Positions 8,974-20,471 of a stretch of DNA of 64,000 bases are shown here, in pieces (position 1 is the stretch's first letter; each line of letters begins with the position of its first letter). A model generated the notes under the pieces. That model did no database searches. It had not been told where the DNA came from and saw nothing but the letters and a program-made list of their open reading frames with translations. The stretch is from Bradyrhizobium amphicarpaeae (GTDB lineage Bacteria > Pseudomonadota > Alphaproteobacteria > Rhizobiales > Xanthobacteraceae), in the NCBI RefSeq assembly GCF_002266435.3, contig NZ_CP029426.2, forward strand, positions 1,580,001-1,644,000. Reading direction: 5' to 3'. Position numbers and translations under genes: made by a program.

Positions 8974-9240
8974 TCAGGTGAGATGGGCGAGGTGGCGAAA
9001 AGGCGACAAGCGGCCAAGAACGCTGAGCTTGCGGCCTTCGAGACGTGCGCGGTCGCGGCTGGCCCGCCACATCCGGAAGGTCGCGCGGCGTTCGGCAAGC
9101 ACGCCGGCAATGTCGCAGGCATTTGCAATGCGATCGATCGGCCTCATGGCGAGCCGCAGCAGCGCGCGGCCAGGGGCGGTTACGAGAGCGATGGCGTCGT
9201 CGACGAAGGTGGCGGCGATATCAACAGCGAGGGTTTGCAT
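8974..9240 (-). CDS. Small hypothetical protein, divergent from the TetR gene
   Basis: The 88-residue frame starts at ATG 9240, preceded by GGAG 9 bases upstream. The longer open frame extending to 9708 runs antisense through the TetR gene and was rejected. The N-terminal half is mildly hydrophobic (LAVDIAATFVDDAIALVTAP) and the C-terminal half is strongly basic (RMWRASRDRARLEGRK). No known domain was recognised. It sits on the other side of the TetR operator from tetR and points towards aas, so it is a likely target of that regulator. Confidence 0.6.
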   Translation of the reverse strand: MQTLAVDIAATFVDDAIALVTAPGRALLRLAMRPIDRIANACDIAGVLAERRATFRMWRASRDRARLEGRKLSVLGRLSPFRHLAHLT

Positions 9241-9262
9241 TTTGCAGGTCTCCGGGTTAAAT

Positions 9263-9275
9263 TGAACAATGTTCA
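9263..9275. promoter_or_regulatory. TetR operator-like palindrome, copy 1
   Basis: TGAACAATGTTCA is an odd-length palindrome around a central base. It lies just before the first possible ATG of the TetR gene and 22 bases from the start of the divergent small gene. The same 13 bases recur at 9293-9305. Confidence 0.7.
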
Positions 9276-9276
9276 C

Positions 9277-9912
9277 ATGAGTAGCTTGAAAATGAACAAT
9301 GTTCAAGAAGAATCGCTGCGGGATCAAAAAAAAAGTCGGAGGCGGCTCCAGATCCTGGAGATCGCGCGGGGTATTATTTCCTCTAAGGGGTTGAGATCGT
9401 TGAAGGTTAGGGACGTCGCGGAGGCCGCCGGCTGTTCCGTTGGCAGCGTCTATAACGAGTTCGGCGACTTCGACGGGGTGATCCTGACCGTCAATCGGGA
9501 GACCGTTCAGGCCCTGACGGCCCGGCTTCGCGGGGTTCCAGCTGAGGACCCCGTTCGCCAGCTCTACGGGCTTGCCGAGACCTATCTCGAATTCTTCGCG
9601 GAACACGCCAATCTGCTGCGCTCGCTGTTCGAGCATCGGATGGAGGACGACCGTCCTTATCCCGACGACATCCTGCAGATGGTGATGGATGCTTTCGCGC
9701 TGATGCATCCACCCCTGGTCCGGCTGCTACCTGATGCGGATGACGTGAAGATCGCTCTGTTGTCGCGCACCTTGTTTTCCGCCGTTCATGGAATCATCTC
9801 GCTCGGTCTGGAGGAGCGCATGGTGGCCGTGCCGCCCCAGATGCTGCGTCAGCAGGTCGAACAATTCCTCGACGCGCATCTGGTGGGTCTCGGGATCGTG
9901 CCACCGCGGTGA
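9277..9912 (+). CDS. TetR family transcriptional regulator
   Basis: The protein is 211 residues from ATG 9277, or 206 from ATG 9292. A TetR HTH occupies about residues 20-65, with LKVRDVAEAAGCSVGSVYNEFGDFDG as the recognition region (cited here only as a landmark). A helical ligand-binding domain follows, and the C-terminus resembles TetR proteins linked to lipid or efflux genes. Neither start has a clear Shine-Dalgarno sequence. The two starts flank or overlap two copies of the same palindrome, so repressor binding would cover its own translation start region. The likely targets are itself and the divergent small gene/aas direction. The effector is unknown. Confidence 0.9.
   Translation: MSSLKMNNVQEESLRDQKKSRRRLQILEIARGIISSKGLRSLKVRDVAEAAGCSVGSVYNEFGDFDGVILTVNRETVQALTARLRGVPAEDPVRQLYGLAETYLEFFAEHANLLRSLFEHRMEDDRPYPDDILQMVMDAFALMHPPLVRLLPDADDVKIALLSRTLFSAVHGIISLGLEERMVAVPPQMLRQQVEQFLDAHLVGLGIVPPR
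9293..9305. promoter_or_regulatory. TetR operator-like palindrome, copy 2
   Basis: This is an exact second copy of TGAACAATGTTCA, 30 bases from copy 1 (about three helical turns, so on the same DNA face). It overlaps the second possible ATG (9292-9294) of the TetR gene and is translated as part of its N-terminus. Confidence 0.7.
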
Positions 9913-9924
9913 CGGCGGAGAGCG

Positions 9925-11232
9925 TCAGGCGCGCGCGACCTCGAGCGGCCGAGCTGCGACGACGACGACATCGGTTCGTCCGCCGTCGGCCTGAACGCGG
10001 TTGCGCCCCTTCTCCTTGGCGCGATAGCAGGCGGCATCGGCGCGCCGCATCGCGCCTTCGAGCGAGGTGCTGGCGTCGGCGATGCAAGTGACGCCGATGC
10101 TGGCGGTGACCGCAAAGCAGCGATCGTCCCAGACGAAGCTGAACAGCTCGAGCGATCGCCGCAGCCGTTCGGCGATGTCGAGCGCGTTCGCAGGCGAGCA
10201 CTGCGGCAGGATCAGGCCGAATTCGTCGCCGCCGAGCCGGGCCACGAGGTCACGCGGATGCCGGTCCTGTTGCAGGAGGCGCGAGACCTGGCAGAGCAGG
10301 CGGTCGCCGGCGAGGTGCCCGCAGCTGTCGTTGACGTTCTTGAACTGGTCGAGGTCGAGCAGGATCAGTCCCAGTGAATCCGCTGCGGCATCGTCCAGTT
10401 CGCTTTGCAGGCGCGCCTCGAATGCGCGGCGGTTGGACAGGCCGGTCAGCCAGTCGTGCGATGCCTGCCACACCAAGCGTTCCTTCTCGGCATGCAAAGC
10501 ATCTTCGAAGGCTTGACGCTGCAGCACCAATCGCCTGGTGTGCCAGATCAGGAGCAGGATCAGCATCGCAGCGGTGACGATGTTGATGCCGGTCAGCGTC
10601 AGCTTGATGGCGCGGGAGCCTTCGCCGAGCACGGTGGAGAACCGGTTGGCATGGACCGTGAATTGGGCGTTCAGCTCGGAGAGCCGCGACGACAGGAACT
10701 GCAGCCGGCTTGCGTCTCGAACAGGACCGTTCTCCAGCTCCGACCGGATGACTTCGCCGAAGACGCTGAGCTCGAGCAGCATGGGATCGGTAGCGGCCCA
10801 CTCGCGGATCGCATCCCGAAGGAAGCTGACGCCATGGAAGTAGCGGAACAGCCAGATCAATCCCGGGACGTCATCGGGGTGGTTGCCGCCTTGCAGGAAG
10901 CCGATGCGTGCGGCCTCGACGTCGACCGGATCGCGCTCGAGCGCCCAGCGCGCGAATTCGTCGCCGATGGGAACGGCAAGTGCGGCCTGGTATTGCACAA
11001 ATTGGCTGGAATCGCCCGAATGCAGATAGAGATTGAGGAAATAGACGGCGTTCTTCTGCGAGCGCGACCATATCGCTTCGCCCCCGACATAGGCCCGGAC
11101 CGAAGACATCACCTCGAGACTGAATCCCGCGATCGCCGCCTGGAGCACGACGACCATCACGAAAGGCGACACGAGCTTGATGACATGAAGGAAGCTGTGT
11201 CCCTTCGTCGACGTTGCTGTTCTGCGAGACAC
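9925..11232 (-). CDS. Membrane-bound diguanylate cyclase (GGDEF)
   Basis: The protein has 435 residues from the GTG at 11232, which has GGGGAA 6 bases upstream. The open frame continues into pncB but is out of its coding frame, so the long version is not real. There is an N-terminal transmembrane helix (about 15-37), a periplasmic sensor region of about 190 residues, a second helix near residues 225-245, then a GGDEF domain with intact RLGGDEFGLI. It should make cyclic di-GMP. The position of the usual RxxD inhibitory site reads HPRD, so product feedback may be weak or absent. It stands alone downstream of pncB on the same strand. Confidence 0.9.
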   Translation of the reverse strand: MSRRTATSTKGHSFLHVIKLVSPFVMVVVLQAAIAGFSLEVMSSVRAYVGGEAIWSRSQKNAVYFLNLYLHSGDSSQFVQYQAALAVPIGDEFARWALERDPVDVEAARIGFLQGGNHPDDVPGLIWLFRYFHGVSFLRDAIREWAATDPMLLELSVFGEVIRSELENGPVRDASRLQFLSSRLSELNAQFTVHANRFSTVLGEGSRAIKLTLTGINIVTAAMLILLLIWHTRRLVLQRQAFEDALHAEKERLVWQASHDWLTGLSNRRAFEARLQSELDDAAADSLGLILLDLDQFKNVNDSCGHLAGDRLLCQVSRLLQQDRHPRDLVARLGGDEFGLILPQCSPANALDIAERLRRSLELFSFVWDDRCFAVTASIGVTCIADASTSLEGAMRRADAACYRAKEKGRNRVQADGGRTDVVVVAARPLEVARA

Positions 11233-11473
11233 CTTGCGTTCCCCAAATCGCGCAACGACCCCGCGGAGCGCTGCGCCTGCAACGCCAAGTAGAAGAGATG
11301 GTTGCTTAACTCGGCCTGAAAGGTGCGGGAGACCGCATTGCAAGGTGAAAGCGCCGTGAAGCCGATGTCTACAGATCGCTTCAAATACCGGCAAATCAGA
11401 AATGGCGTGGTATCGACGCGGCGGTGCCTCCCATTCGTCCTGCGCAGTTACCGAGAGCGTCTCGTCGGCGCCG

Positions 11474-12778
11474 TTAGACCAGCACCGGCTTGCGGACGCG
11501 GCCGGCGTCGCCGAACACGCGCAGATAACGCTCGATCTCCGAGGGCATGCCGGTCGCCTTCTCCGGATTGTCGGAGAGCTTGACGGCGGGATGGCCATCC
11601 ACCGACGACACCTTGCAGACCAGCGAGATCGGATCGAGATTGAACGAGCCGTCCGGCGGGCAGCCGACGAAGTCGTTGGTGAGGTTGGTGCCCCAGCCGA
11701 ACGAGAGCCGCACCCGACCGGCGAAGTGGTGATAGGTCTCCTCGATCGAGCCGACATCCATGGCATCCGAAAAGACGAGCAGCTTGTCCCTGGGATTGCG
11801 GCCGTTCTTTTCCCACCAGGCGATGATCTCCTCGCCGGCCTGGATCGGCGGCGCGCTGTCGGGGCGGAATCCGGTCCAGTCAGCGACCCATTCGGGGGCA
11901 TCGCGCAGGAAGGCCTTGGTGCCGAAGGCATCGGGCAGCGCGATCAGCAGATTGCCGCCATAGGTCTGGCGCCACTGGTCGAGGATGCGGTAGGGCGCCC
12001 AGCGCAATTCCTCGTCGTCCCTGGCGAGCGCGGCCGCGACCATCGGCAGCTCGTGCGCATTGGTGCCGATGGCTTCGAGATCGTTGTCCATCGCGAGCAG
12101 CACGTTGGAGGTGCCGATGAACGACGAACCCAGCCCTTCCTTCACCGCTTCCACGCACCAGCGCTGCCAGAGGAAGCCGTGACGGCGGCGGGTGCCGAAG
12201 TCGGACAGGCGCAGATTCTCGAGCTTGCGCAGCCGCTCCACCTTGGTCCACAGCTTGGCCTTGGCGCGGGCATAGAGCACGTCGAGCTCGAAGCGGCCGC
12301 GGCCCTTCATCGCCGCGCGCGAGCGCAGCTCGTTGAGGATCGCGAGCGCCGGAATCTCCCACATCGTGGTGTGGCTCCAGGGGCCGTGGAAATGCAATTC
12401 GTACTGGCCCTCGACCTTGCGCAGCTCGTACTCGGGAAGGCGGAATTCAGCCAGCCAGCGGATGAAGTCCGCCGAGAACATGTGGGTCTTGCCGTAGAAG
12501 GTGTTACCCGCCAGCCAGATCAGCTCCTTCTTGGCGAAGCGGATGGTGCGGGCGTGGTCGAGCTGGGCGCGCAGCTCGCCCTCGTCGACGATCTCGGCGA
12601 GCCGCACATGGCGCGAGCGGTTGATGACCGAGAAGGTCACCTGCTGGTTCGGGTAGGTTTCCCGAATCATTTGCAACATCAATAGTTTGTAGAAGTCGGT
12701 ATCAAGCAGGCTGCGGATGATGGGATCCAGCCGCCAGCTGTGATTGTAGGTCCGGCTCGCGATATCGGTGACTGTCAT
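11474..12778 (-). CDS. pncB: Nicotinate phosphoribosyltransferase
   Basis: This 434-residue protein is full length for bacterial PncB. The N-terminal [16 protein letters not shown] and the conserved [10 protein letters not shown] and [10 protein letters not shown] segments are present; the last holds the His that is phosphorylated in this family. A late [10 protein letters not shown] is also present. PncB converts nicotinate and PRPP to nicotinate mononucleotide in the Preiss-Handler NAD salvage pathway, in the cytoplasm. It is a single gene, about 240 bases from the downstream GGDEF gene and 75 bases from the LysR gene upstream on the same strand. Confidence 0.96.
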   Translation of the reverse strand: MTVTDIASRTYNHSWRLDPIIRSLLDTDFYKLLMLQMIRETYPNQQVTFSVINRSRHVRLAEIVDEGELRAQLDHARTIRFAKKELIWLAGNTFYGKTHMFSADFIRWLAEFRLPEYELRKVEGQYELHFHGPWSHTTMWEIPALAILNELRSRAAMKGRGRFELDVLYARAKAKLWTKVERLRKLENLRLSDFGTRRRHGFLWQRWCVEAVKEGLGSSFIGTSNVLLAMDNDLEAIGTNAHELPMVAAALARDDEELRWAPYRILDQWRQTYGGNLLIALPDAFGTKAFLRDAPEWVADWTGFRPDSAPPIQAGEEIIAWWEKNGRNPRDKLLVFSDAMDVGSIEETYHHFAGRVRLSFGWGTNLTNDFVGCPPDGSFNLDPISLVCKVSSVDGHPAVKLSDNPEKATGMPSEIERYLRVFGDAGRVRKPVLV

Positions 12779-12852
12779 GGGAGGATTTTAGCGCGGCTCC
12801 CCTTGCGCAACCAGTGGGTTTGGCGAGGGGCAGGCTTCCGGGAGGCGGAGGC

Positions 12853-14664
<1,812 letters not shown>

Positions 14665-14667
14665 GCC

Positions 14668-15294
14668 ATGCCGCAGCAGCTCAACTATCTCAAGGAAACC
14701 GCTTCGCAGACCGCCGGTCCCTACGTTCATATCGGCCTGATCCCGGCGATGGCCGGCTTCGACATCTTCGAGAAGAACTTCTCGAATGTCCTGACAACGC
14801 CTGATACCGAAGGCGAGCGCATCACGCTGGAAGGCAAGGTGCTCGACGGCACCGGGACGCCGCTGCGCGACGTGTTGCTCGAGATCTGGCAGGCCAATGC
14901 GAGCGGCCGCTACAACCATCCGGCCGATCGTTCGGCAGGCGCGCTGAATGACGAGTTTCGCGGCTGGGGCCGCGCCGGCTCGGACTTCGAGAGTGGTCTG
15001 GTTACCTTCGAGACCATCAAGCCGGGCGCGATCACCGACAAGGCGGGACGCAAATGCGCGCCGCACATCAATGTCTGGATCGTCGCACGCGGCATCAATA
15101 TCGGCCTCAACACCCGGCTGTACTTCTCGGACGAAGAGGCCGCCAACGCCGCCGACCCCGTGCTCAATTTGATCGAACAGCCGTCCCGGCGCTCGACGCT
15201 GGTCGCCAGGCGCAGCGAGCGCGGCGGCAAGGTCGTGTACTCCTTCACGATCAATTTGCAGGGGCCGGAGGAGACGGTGTTCTTCGACGTGTGA
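14668..15294 (+). CDS. pcaG: Protocatechuate 3,4-dioxygenase alpha subunit
   Basis: This 208-residue protein shares the intradiol dioxygenase fold with PcaH (EIWQANASGRYNHPAD) but lacks the full set of iron ligands, as expected for the alpha subunit. TAGPYVHIGL near the N-terminus is typical of PcaG. It begins 3 bases after the pcaH stop, so the two subunits are made together. The operon seems to end here, 4 bases before the convergent AraC gene. Confidence 0.97.
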   Translation: MPQQLNYLKETASQTAGPYVHIGLIPAMAGFDIFEKNFSNVLTTPDTEGERITLEGKVLDGTGTPLRDVLLEIWQANASGRYNHPADRSAGALNDEFRGWGRAGSDFESGLVTFETIKPGAITDKAGRKCAPHINVWIVARGINIGLNTRLYFSDEEAANAADPVLNLIEQPSRRSTLVARRSERGGKVVYSFTINLQGPEETVFFDV

Positions 15295-15298
15295 GGCC

Positions 15299-16162
15299 TC
15301 AGCTCTCGTCGCCATGGAGCTGCGCGCGAAAGGCGCGCGGTGAGACCCCTGTGGCGGCGGCGTAGACCCGGCTGAAATAGGCGGGGTCCTCGAAGCCGAG
15401 CGTGTAGGCGATCGTCGAGACCGGCAGATTGGTGTAGACGAGGTTGCGTCGCGCCTCGCGGATCAGCCGGTTGAGGATCAGATGCGAGGCGGTATCACCG
15501 GTCGCCGCCCGTGTGATCCGGTTGAGATGTGTCGGCGTCACCGCCAGCGCCTCGGCATAGTCCGCGACGCTCCAGCGTTCCAAATGATGCTGCTCCAGCA
15601 GCGCCTCGAAGCGGCGGAACAGGCTGGATTCGACCGTGCCGTTGCCGCCGCTCTCGCTCGTGAGGGCGCGCGCCACCAGCCCGATCATGGCCGACGACAA
15701 TGCCCGCAGCACATGCGCGCGGCCGAAATCGCGCGCGGCGTGTTCCGCGAAGATCTGCTTCATGGTGGCGCGGATCTGCGGCGTACCGCGCACCACCGCC
15801 GAGCGGGCCAGCGCGCCGCGCAGGCCCTCGGCGGAGAGCAGCGCCTCGTCCAGAATCTCCGCGGCGATGGTCAGCACCCAGCCTTGCGTATCGGGCACGA
15901 AGCGGAAGCCGTGGACGTCACCGACAGGCACGTTGACGATCTGCATCGGCTTCAACGGCACCACCCGCCCGTCGAGCGTCGCCTCGCCGCCGCCGCGCTC
16001 GATCAGCAGCACCTGGTGCAGCCGGGCATGGCGGTGCACGGCCAGGGTCCAGTCGTGCAGCACCGAGCGCGCCGCGATGGTCTCGCAATGCACGACGTCG
16101 GGCAAGTCGCCGGACTCGCCGAACAGATTGTAGATACGGATCGCCGGGGCTGCGCTTCTCAT
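15299..16162 (-). CDS. pobR: AraC family regulator of 4-hydroxybenzoate hydroxylase
   Basis: The protein is 287 residues from ATG 16162. The frame upstream to 16198 would enter the promoter and is not preferred. The N-terminal cupin-like ligand domain contains HRHARLHQVLLIERGG, and the C-terminal double HTH of AraC proteins occupies about 190-285 (DYAEALAVTPTHLNRITRAA and IAYTLGFEDPAYFSRVYAAA). It is divergent from pobA with 86 bases between starts. In rhizobia and Agrobacterium an AraC-type PobR activates pobA in response to 4-hydroxybenzoate. The symbol rests on family plus position. Confidence 0.85.
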   Translation of the reverse strand: MRSAAPAIRIYNLFGESGDLPDVVHCETIAARSVLHDWTLAVHRHARLHQVLLIERGGGEATLDGRVVPLKPMQIVNVPVGDVHGFRFVPDTQGWVLTIAAEILDEALLSAEGLRGALARSAVVRGTPQIRATMKQIFAEHAARDFGRAHVLRALSSAMIGLVARALTSESGGNGTVESSLFRRFEALLEQHHLERWSVADYAEALAVTPTHLNRITRAATGDTASHLILNRLIREARRNLVYTNLPVSTIAYTLGFEDPAYFSRVYAAATGVSPRAFRAQLHGDES

Positions 16163-16248
16163 GTTCGAATAGTACAAGACAATGGCGAAACCCTCCATCG
16201 GTCCGTGGCGTCAAATCTGCAAAAAAGTGCCGACGGGAGGACGCATAA

Positions 16249-17421
<1,173 letters not shown>

Positions 17422-17448
17422 GCGTGGAGCCTCTGGCGCTCCTCATCG

Positions 17449-19599
17449 CTACTTCCCTTCCAGCGCATTGACCGGGGTCCAATCCGGCGGCGGTGGATTC
17501 GCGGTGAATGCCGCAGCGCGCCTGGCGAACAGCGCTGACGCCGGATCGGCCTTTGCCATCTGTCCGAACGCATCGGCCGCCTTCGCGAAATCACGCGCGC
17601 GCCATCGGGCGAGCCCTTCCGCATAGACTGCGGTCACCTTCGCCTGTTCCGCGCTCTCCGCGCTCTTCTCGGCCCGCGGCTCGAACACCTTGATGGCTTC
17701 GCCGCGCCCCAGCACCCTGATCGCATCAAGCTCGCGCCAGGCAAAGGCGTCGCCGCTCTGCGTCATGGTCGTCTCCGAGGCCATGATCGCTGTGCCGTAA
17801 TATTTGTTGGCGCCTTCGAGCCGCGAGGCGACGTTCACGGTGTCGCTCATCACGGTATAGTTGAAGCGGCGGCGCGAACCGATGTTGCCGACCACGGCCT
17901 CGCCGCTGTTCAGCCCGATCCGGTGCGACAGGCCGTGGCCGGCGAATGCGGGATTGCCGGCATTGAGCTCCGCCAGCTTCTCATGGCATTTCAGCGCGGC
18001 GCGAACCGCGTTGCGGGCATGTGCGGGATCGTCGGCCGGCGCGCCGAACATGGCGACGATGGAATCGCCGATATATTTGTCGACATAGCCGCCATGGCTT
18101 TGGATGATGTCGGTCATGGCGGACAGATATTCGTTCATCAACGTCACCAGTTCGACCGGCGTCATTGCCTCGGCAATGGACGAGAAACCGCTGAGGTCGG
18201 AGAAGAACATGGTGACGTTGCGCATCTCGCCGCCGAGCGCCGGCATCTTGCCGGATGCGACCATGGTCTCGATCACTTCGGGCGCGAGATAGTAGGCAAA
18301 GCTCCTGCGCAGGAAGCGCTCGTCGCGATCGGCCAGCACGAAGCGATAGCCGATCATGATCGCAAGCGCAGCAAGGCTGGCGAGTGCCGGCTCCGTCAAC
18401 GGCAGCGCCAAGGCATGGACGAACGCACTGACGGCGATGGCCGCGTAGGCGAGGGTGAGGCCGAACCATGCCATCAGCGCGCCGCTGGGCGCGAGCAGGC
18501 AGGCCGCGCAGGCGATGATCGCCGCGAATGCGATCGTGAGAATGGTCCGCATCGGAAAGCCGAGCTCGGTTACGGCGTCATGCTCCATCAGGTTTCGGAC
18601 AGCAGTGGCGTGGACGAACACGCCGGCGATGGCGCTCCGGGGCTTCGACGCGGCAGCTGTCGAGATGGGGAGGGCGCATCGCGCCCCCGGCGTGCCGTCA
18701 TACCCGCCGGACAACCGCATCGAGGTGAGCTTGCGGTCGTCGAAATTGAGAATGCTGCCGAGCAGCACGACCTTGCCCTCGAAGGCGCGACGGAAGAAAT
18801 CGCGGTCGCCCTTTTCGGTGCAGGCCCGCAAATCGGCGAAGGAATATGTCGGAACGTCGCGTCCCATTCCGCGGAAGTTGAGCGTCGACGTATTGGAGAC
18901 TGCACTCGGAATCGCGTAGCCGGACAATTCGGTCGCCCCCGAAGGCGCAATCTCCGGCTTGGCGCCGTTGGCGCGCGCGGCGAGTTCGACGGCCATGGCT
19001 GGAACCGGCTTGCCCTCGATCGAGAAGCTGAGCGGCATCCGCCGGATCACGTCGTCGGGGTCGGTGTGGACGTTGAGGGCGCGGACGTTGTTTCTCACCG
19101 CAAGCCGCTGTGCGGGGTAAGGCCCTTCCGGATGGTCGTTGCTGAGGATCTCGCCAAGCACCAGCTTGCCGCCGTCGGAAAGCTTCCGCAGGGCGATGAG
19201 ATAGTCCCGGTCGAAGCCCTTCATGCGGGAGCCGAGCGCAGCGTCGCCGAAGGGGATCTCCGATTGCTCGATCGAGCTCGGAAAGATGACGTCGAAGCCG
19301 ATCACCTTGGCGCCGCCTTCGGTGATGCTGCCGAGCACCCGGCCGATCTCGCGCGTCCAGGTCTGCGTCGGCGATCCCTTGAATGGTGGTGTGTCGTAGG
19401 TTTCACCGTCGATCGCCACGACGACGACCGGCGATGTTGCGGGATCGCGGCTGTCGCCGACAAGCTTCCAGCGCATCGCCGTGAGGATGTCGAGCGAAAG
19501 GCCTTGCAGGGTCTGCAGCGGCGGCGACGTGAAGATCGCGCCGGTGAGGAGCGCAATCAGGATCGCCGCAACGATGTCCCGTCCCCCGATCCGCCGCAT
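17449..19599 (-). CDS. CHASE2-domain class III adenylate cyclase
   Basis: This 716-residue membrane protein has one N-terminal helix (about 8-28), an extracytoplasmic CHASE2 sensor domain (about 30-320), and three further helices near 345-430. A class III cyclase domain follows, with metal-binding Asp in FFSDLSGF (about 464) and in DKYIGD (about 506, whose Lys selects adenine). The late SDTVNVASRLE supplies the Asn and Arg of the transition state, so all catalytic residues appear intact. It should make cAMP in response to a periplasmic signal. The exported FecR-like gene lies 17 bases upstream on the same strand and is probably its functional partner. Confidence 0.93.
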   Translation of the reverse strand: MRRIGGRDIVAAILIALLTGAIFTSPPLQTLQGLSLDILTAMRWKLVGDSRDPATSPVVVVAIDGETYDTPPFKGSPTQTWTREIGRVLGSITEGGAKVIGFDVIFPSSIEQSEIPFGDAALGSRMKGFDRDYLIALRKLSDGGKLVLGEILSNDHPEGPYPAQRLAVRNNVRALNVHTDPDDVIRRMPLSFSIEGKPVPAMAVELAARANGAKPEIAPSGATELSGYAIPSAVSNTSTLNFRGMGRDVPTYSFADLRACTEKGDRDFFRRAFEGKVVLLGSILNFDDRKLTSMRLSGGYDGTPGARCALPISTAAASKPRSAIAGVFVHATAVRNLMEHDAVTELGFPMRTILTIAFAAIIACAACLLAPSGALMAWFGLTLAYAAIAVSAFVHALALPLTEPALASLAALAIMIGYRFVLADRDERFLRRSFAYYLAPEVIETMVASGKMPALGGEMRNVTMFFSDLSGFSSIAEAMTPVELVTLMNEYLSAMTDIIQSHGGYVDKYIGDSIVAMFGAPADDPAHARNAVRAALKCHEKLAELNAGNPAFAGHGLSHRIGLNSGEAVVGNIGSRRRFNYTVMSDTVNVASRLEGANKYYGTAIMASETTMTQSGDAFAWRELDAIRVLGRGEAIKVFEPRAEKSAESAEQAKVTAVYAEGLARWRARDFAKAADAFGQMAKADPASALFARRAAAFTANPPPPDWTPVNALEGK

Positions 19600-19616
19600 C
19601 GCTCCGTCGCAGACCG

Positions 19617-20297
19617 CTATTCGAGCCGCAGCAGGCGGCCGATGATCGGGGTCGGCGAGGCGGTGGCGCTAGCGTCGACCTGGAAGGTGTAACGCTTGGT
19701 TCCGAGGCTTGCGAGATAGCTGCCGCCCGGGGTCAGCGACTTTCCGGCCTTGGCAAAGTCATAGAACTTGCCGCGGATCATGATGTCGTTCTTGAGCGGC
19801 ACGCTGATCGTGGGTTCCTTGCCGTCCGTGCGCTCGATCACCAGCGTGCTGCCGCTCTTTGCCTGAATCAGGGGCGCGACGCCGTAGATCGTCGGCAGCT
19901 TGGACGGAGCGGCCTTGGCGTCGGACCGCATCGTCCGGAACGTGGTCGCGGCACTCTGGTTCGCCTCGCGTTCGGAGAGCTGCGCCGCCTTGGCGTCACA
20001 GGGCACCTTGGCGCGCTGCACGTCGCCAAGCTGCACCGTGCTCTGCTCGGCGCCGACCAGCACGACGCCCTCGCTGATGGTCTCGCGCAGGCAGGATTTG
20101 AGATAGCTGAGCGTAATGCTGGCCTTGGGCCCGAGCTTGATGATCTTGCCCGCAGCGACATAGTCCATGAATTCGACGCCATCGACCTTGCCTTGCACAT
20201 CCTCGACGATGGCGGCGGGCGTCTCTGCCAGGGCAGGGGCCACAGTACAGAACGCGCCGACAACAGCGCCGATCAGGCTTCTCATGGCTATTCTCAT
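19617..20297 (-). CDS. Exported FecR-like protein next to the CHASE2 cyclase
   Basis: This 226-residue protein has an N-terminal signal peptide (cleavage likely after APALAE). Met5 is an alternative start. The body has a FecR-like beta pattern (AGKIIKLGPKASITLSYL), two Cys residues (in KSCLRE and VPCDAK) that could form a disulfide, and a C-terminal beta-rich part. CHASE2 cyclases in alphaproteobacteria are often next to such proteins. The pairing suggests that a periplasmic protein relays stress or ligand state to the cyclase. Function is otherwise unknown. Confidence 0.75.
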   Translation of the reverse strand: MRIAMRSLIGAVVGAFCTVAPALAETPAAIVEDVQGKVDGVEFMDYVAAGKIIKLGPKASITLSYLKSCLRETISEGVVLVGAEQSTVQLGDVQRAKVPCDAKAAQLSEREANQSAATTFRTMRSDAKAAPSKLPTIYGVAPLIQAKSGSTLVIERTDGKEPTISVPLKNDIMIRGKFYDFAKAGKSLTPGGSYLASLGTKRYTFQVDASATASPTPIIGRLLRLE

Positions 20298-20471
20298 TCA
20301 ATTCGACCGATGCTTTGCTGGTCCCCGTCCCGGTGCGATTTTTAGCATCGGGGCCCCCAGGCAAGTGTGACCAGAATCACTCTTTGCTAATTGGTGTATT
20401 CTAGCAGGAAGTGGTTCAAACCGCTCATCGCCGACAGAGGAGGGTGCCAAGCTGTTGGCCGGGCGGCGAAA

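Noticed and set aside
10405..11292. Plus-strand open frame of 295 residues over the GGDEF gene
   Set aside because: The opposite strand encodes a complete GGDEF protein; this frame has no domain.
17426..17442. GGAGC/GCTCC hairpin between pobA and the cyclase gene
   Set aside because: The stem is only 5 base pairs with no T-run, too weak to call a terminator.
17923..19692. Plus-strand open frame of 589 residues over the CHASE2 cyclase
   Set aside because: It is antisense to an intact cyclase with all catalytic residues, and has no recognisable protein features.
20405..20430. GTGGTTCAAACCGC, similar to a tRNA T-arm
   Set aside because: No acceptor, D or anticodon arm could be built around it, so it is not a tRNA.
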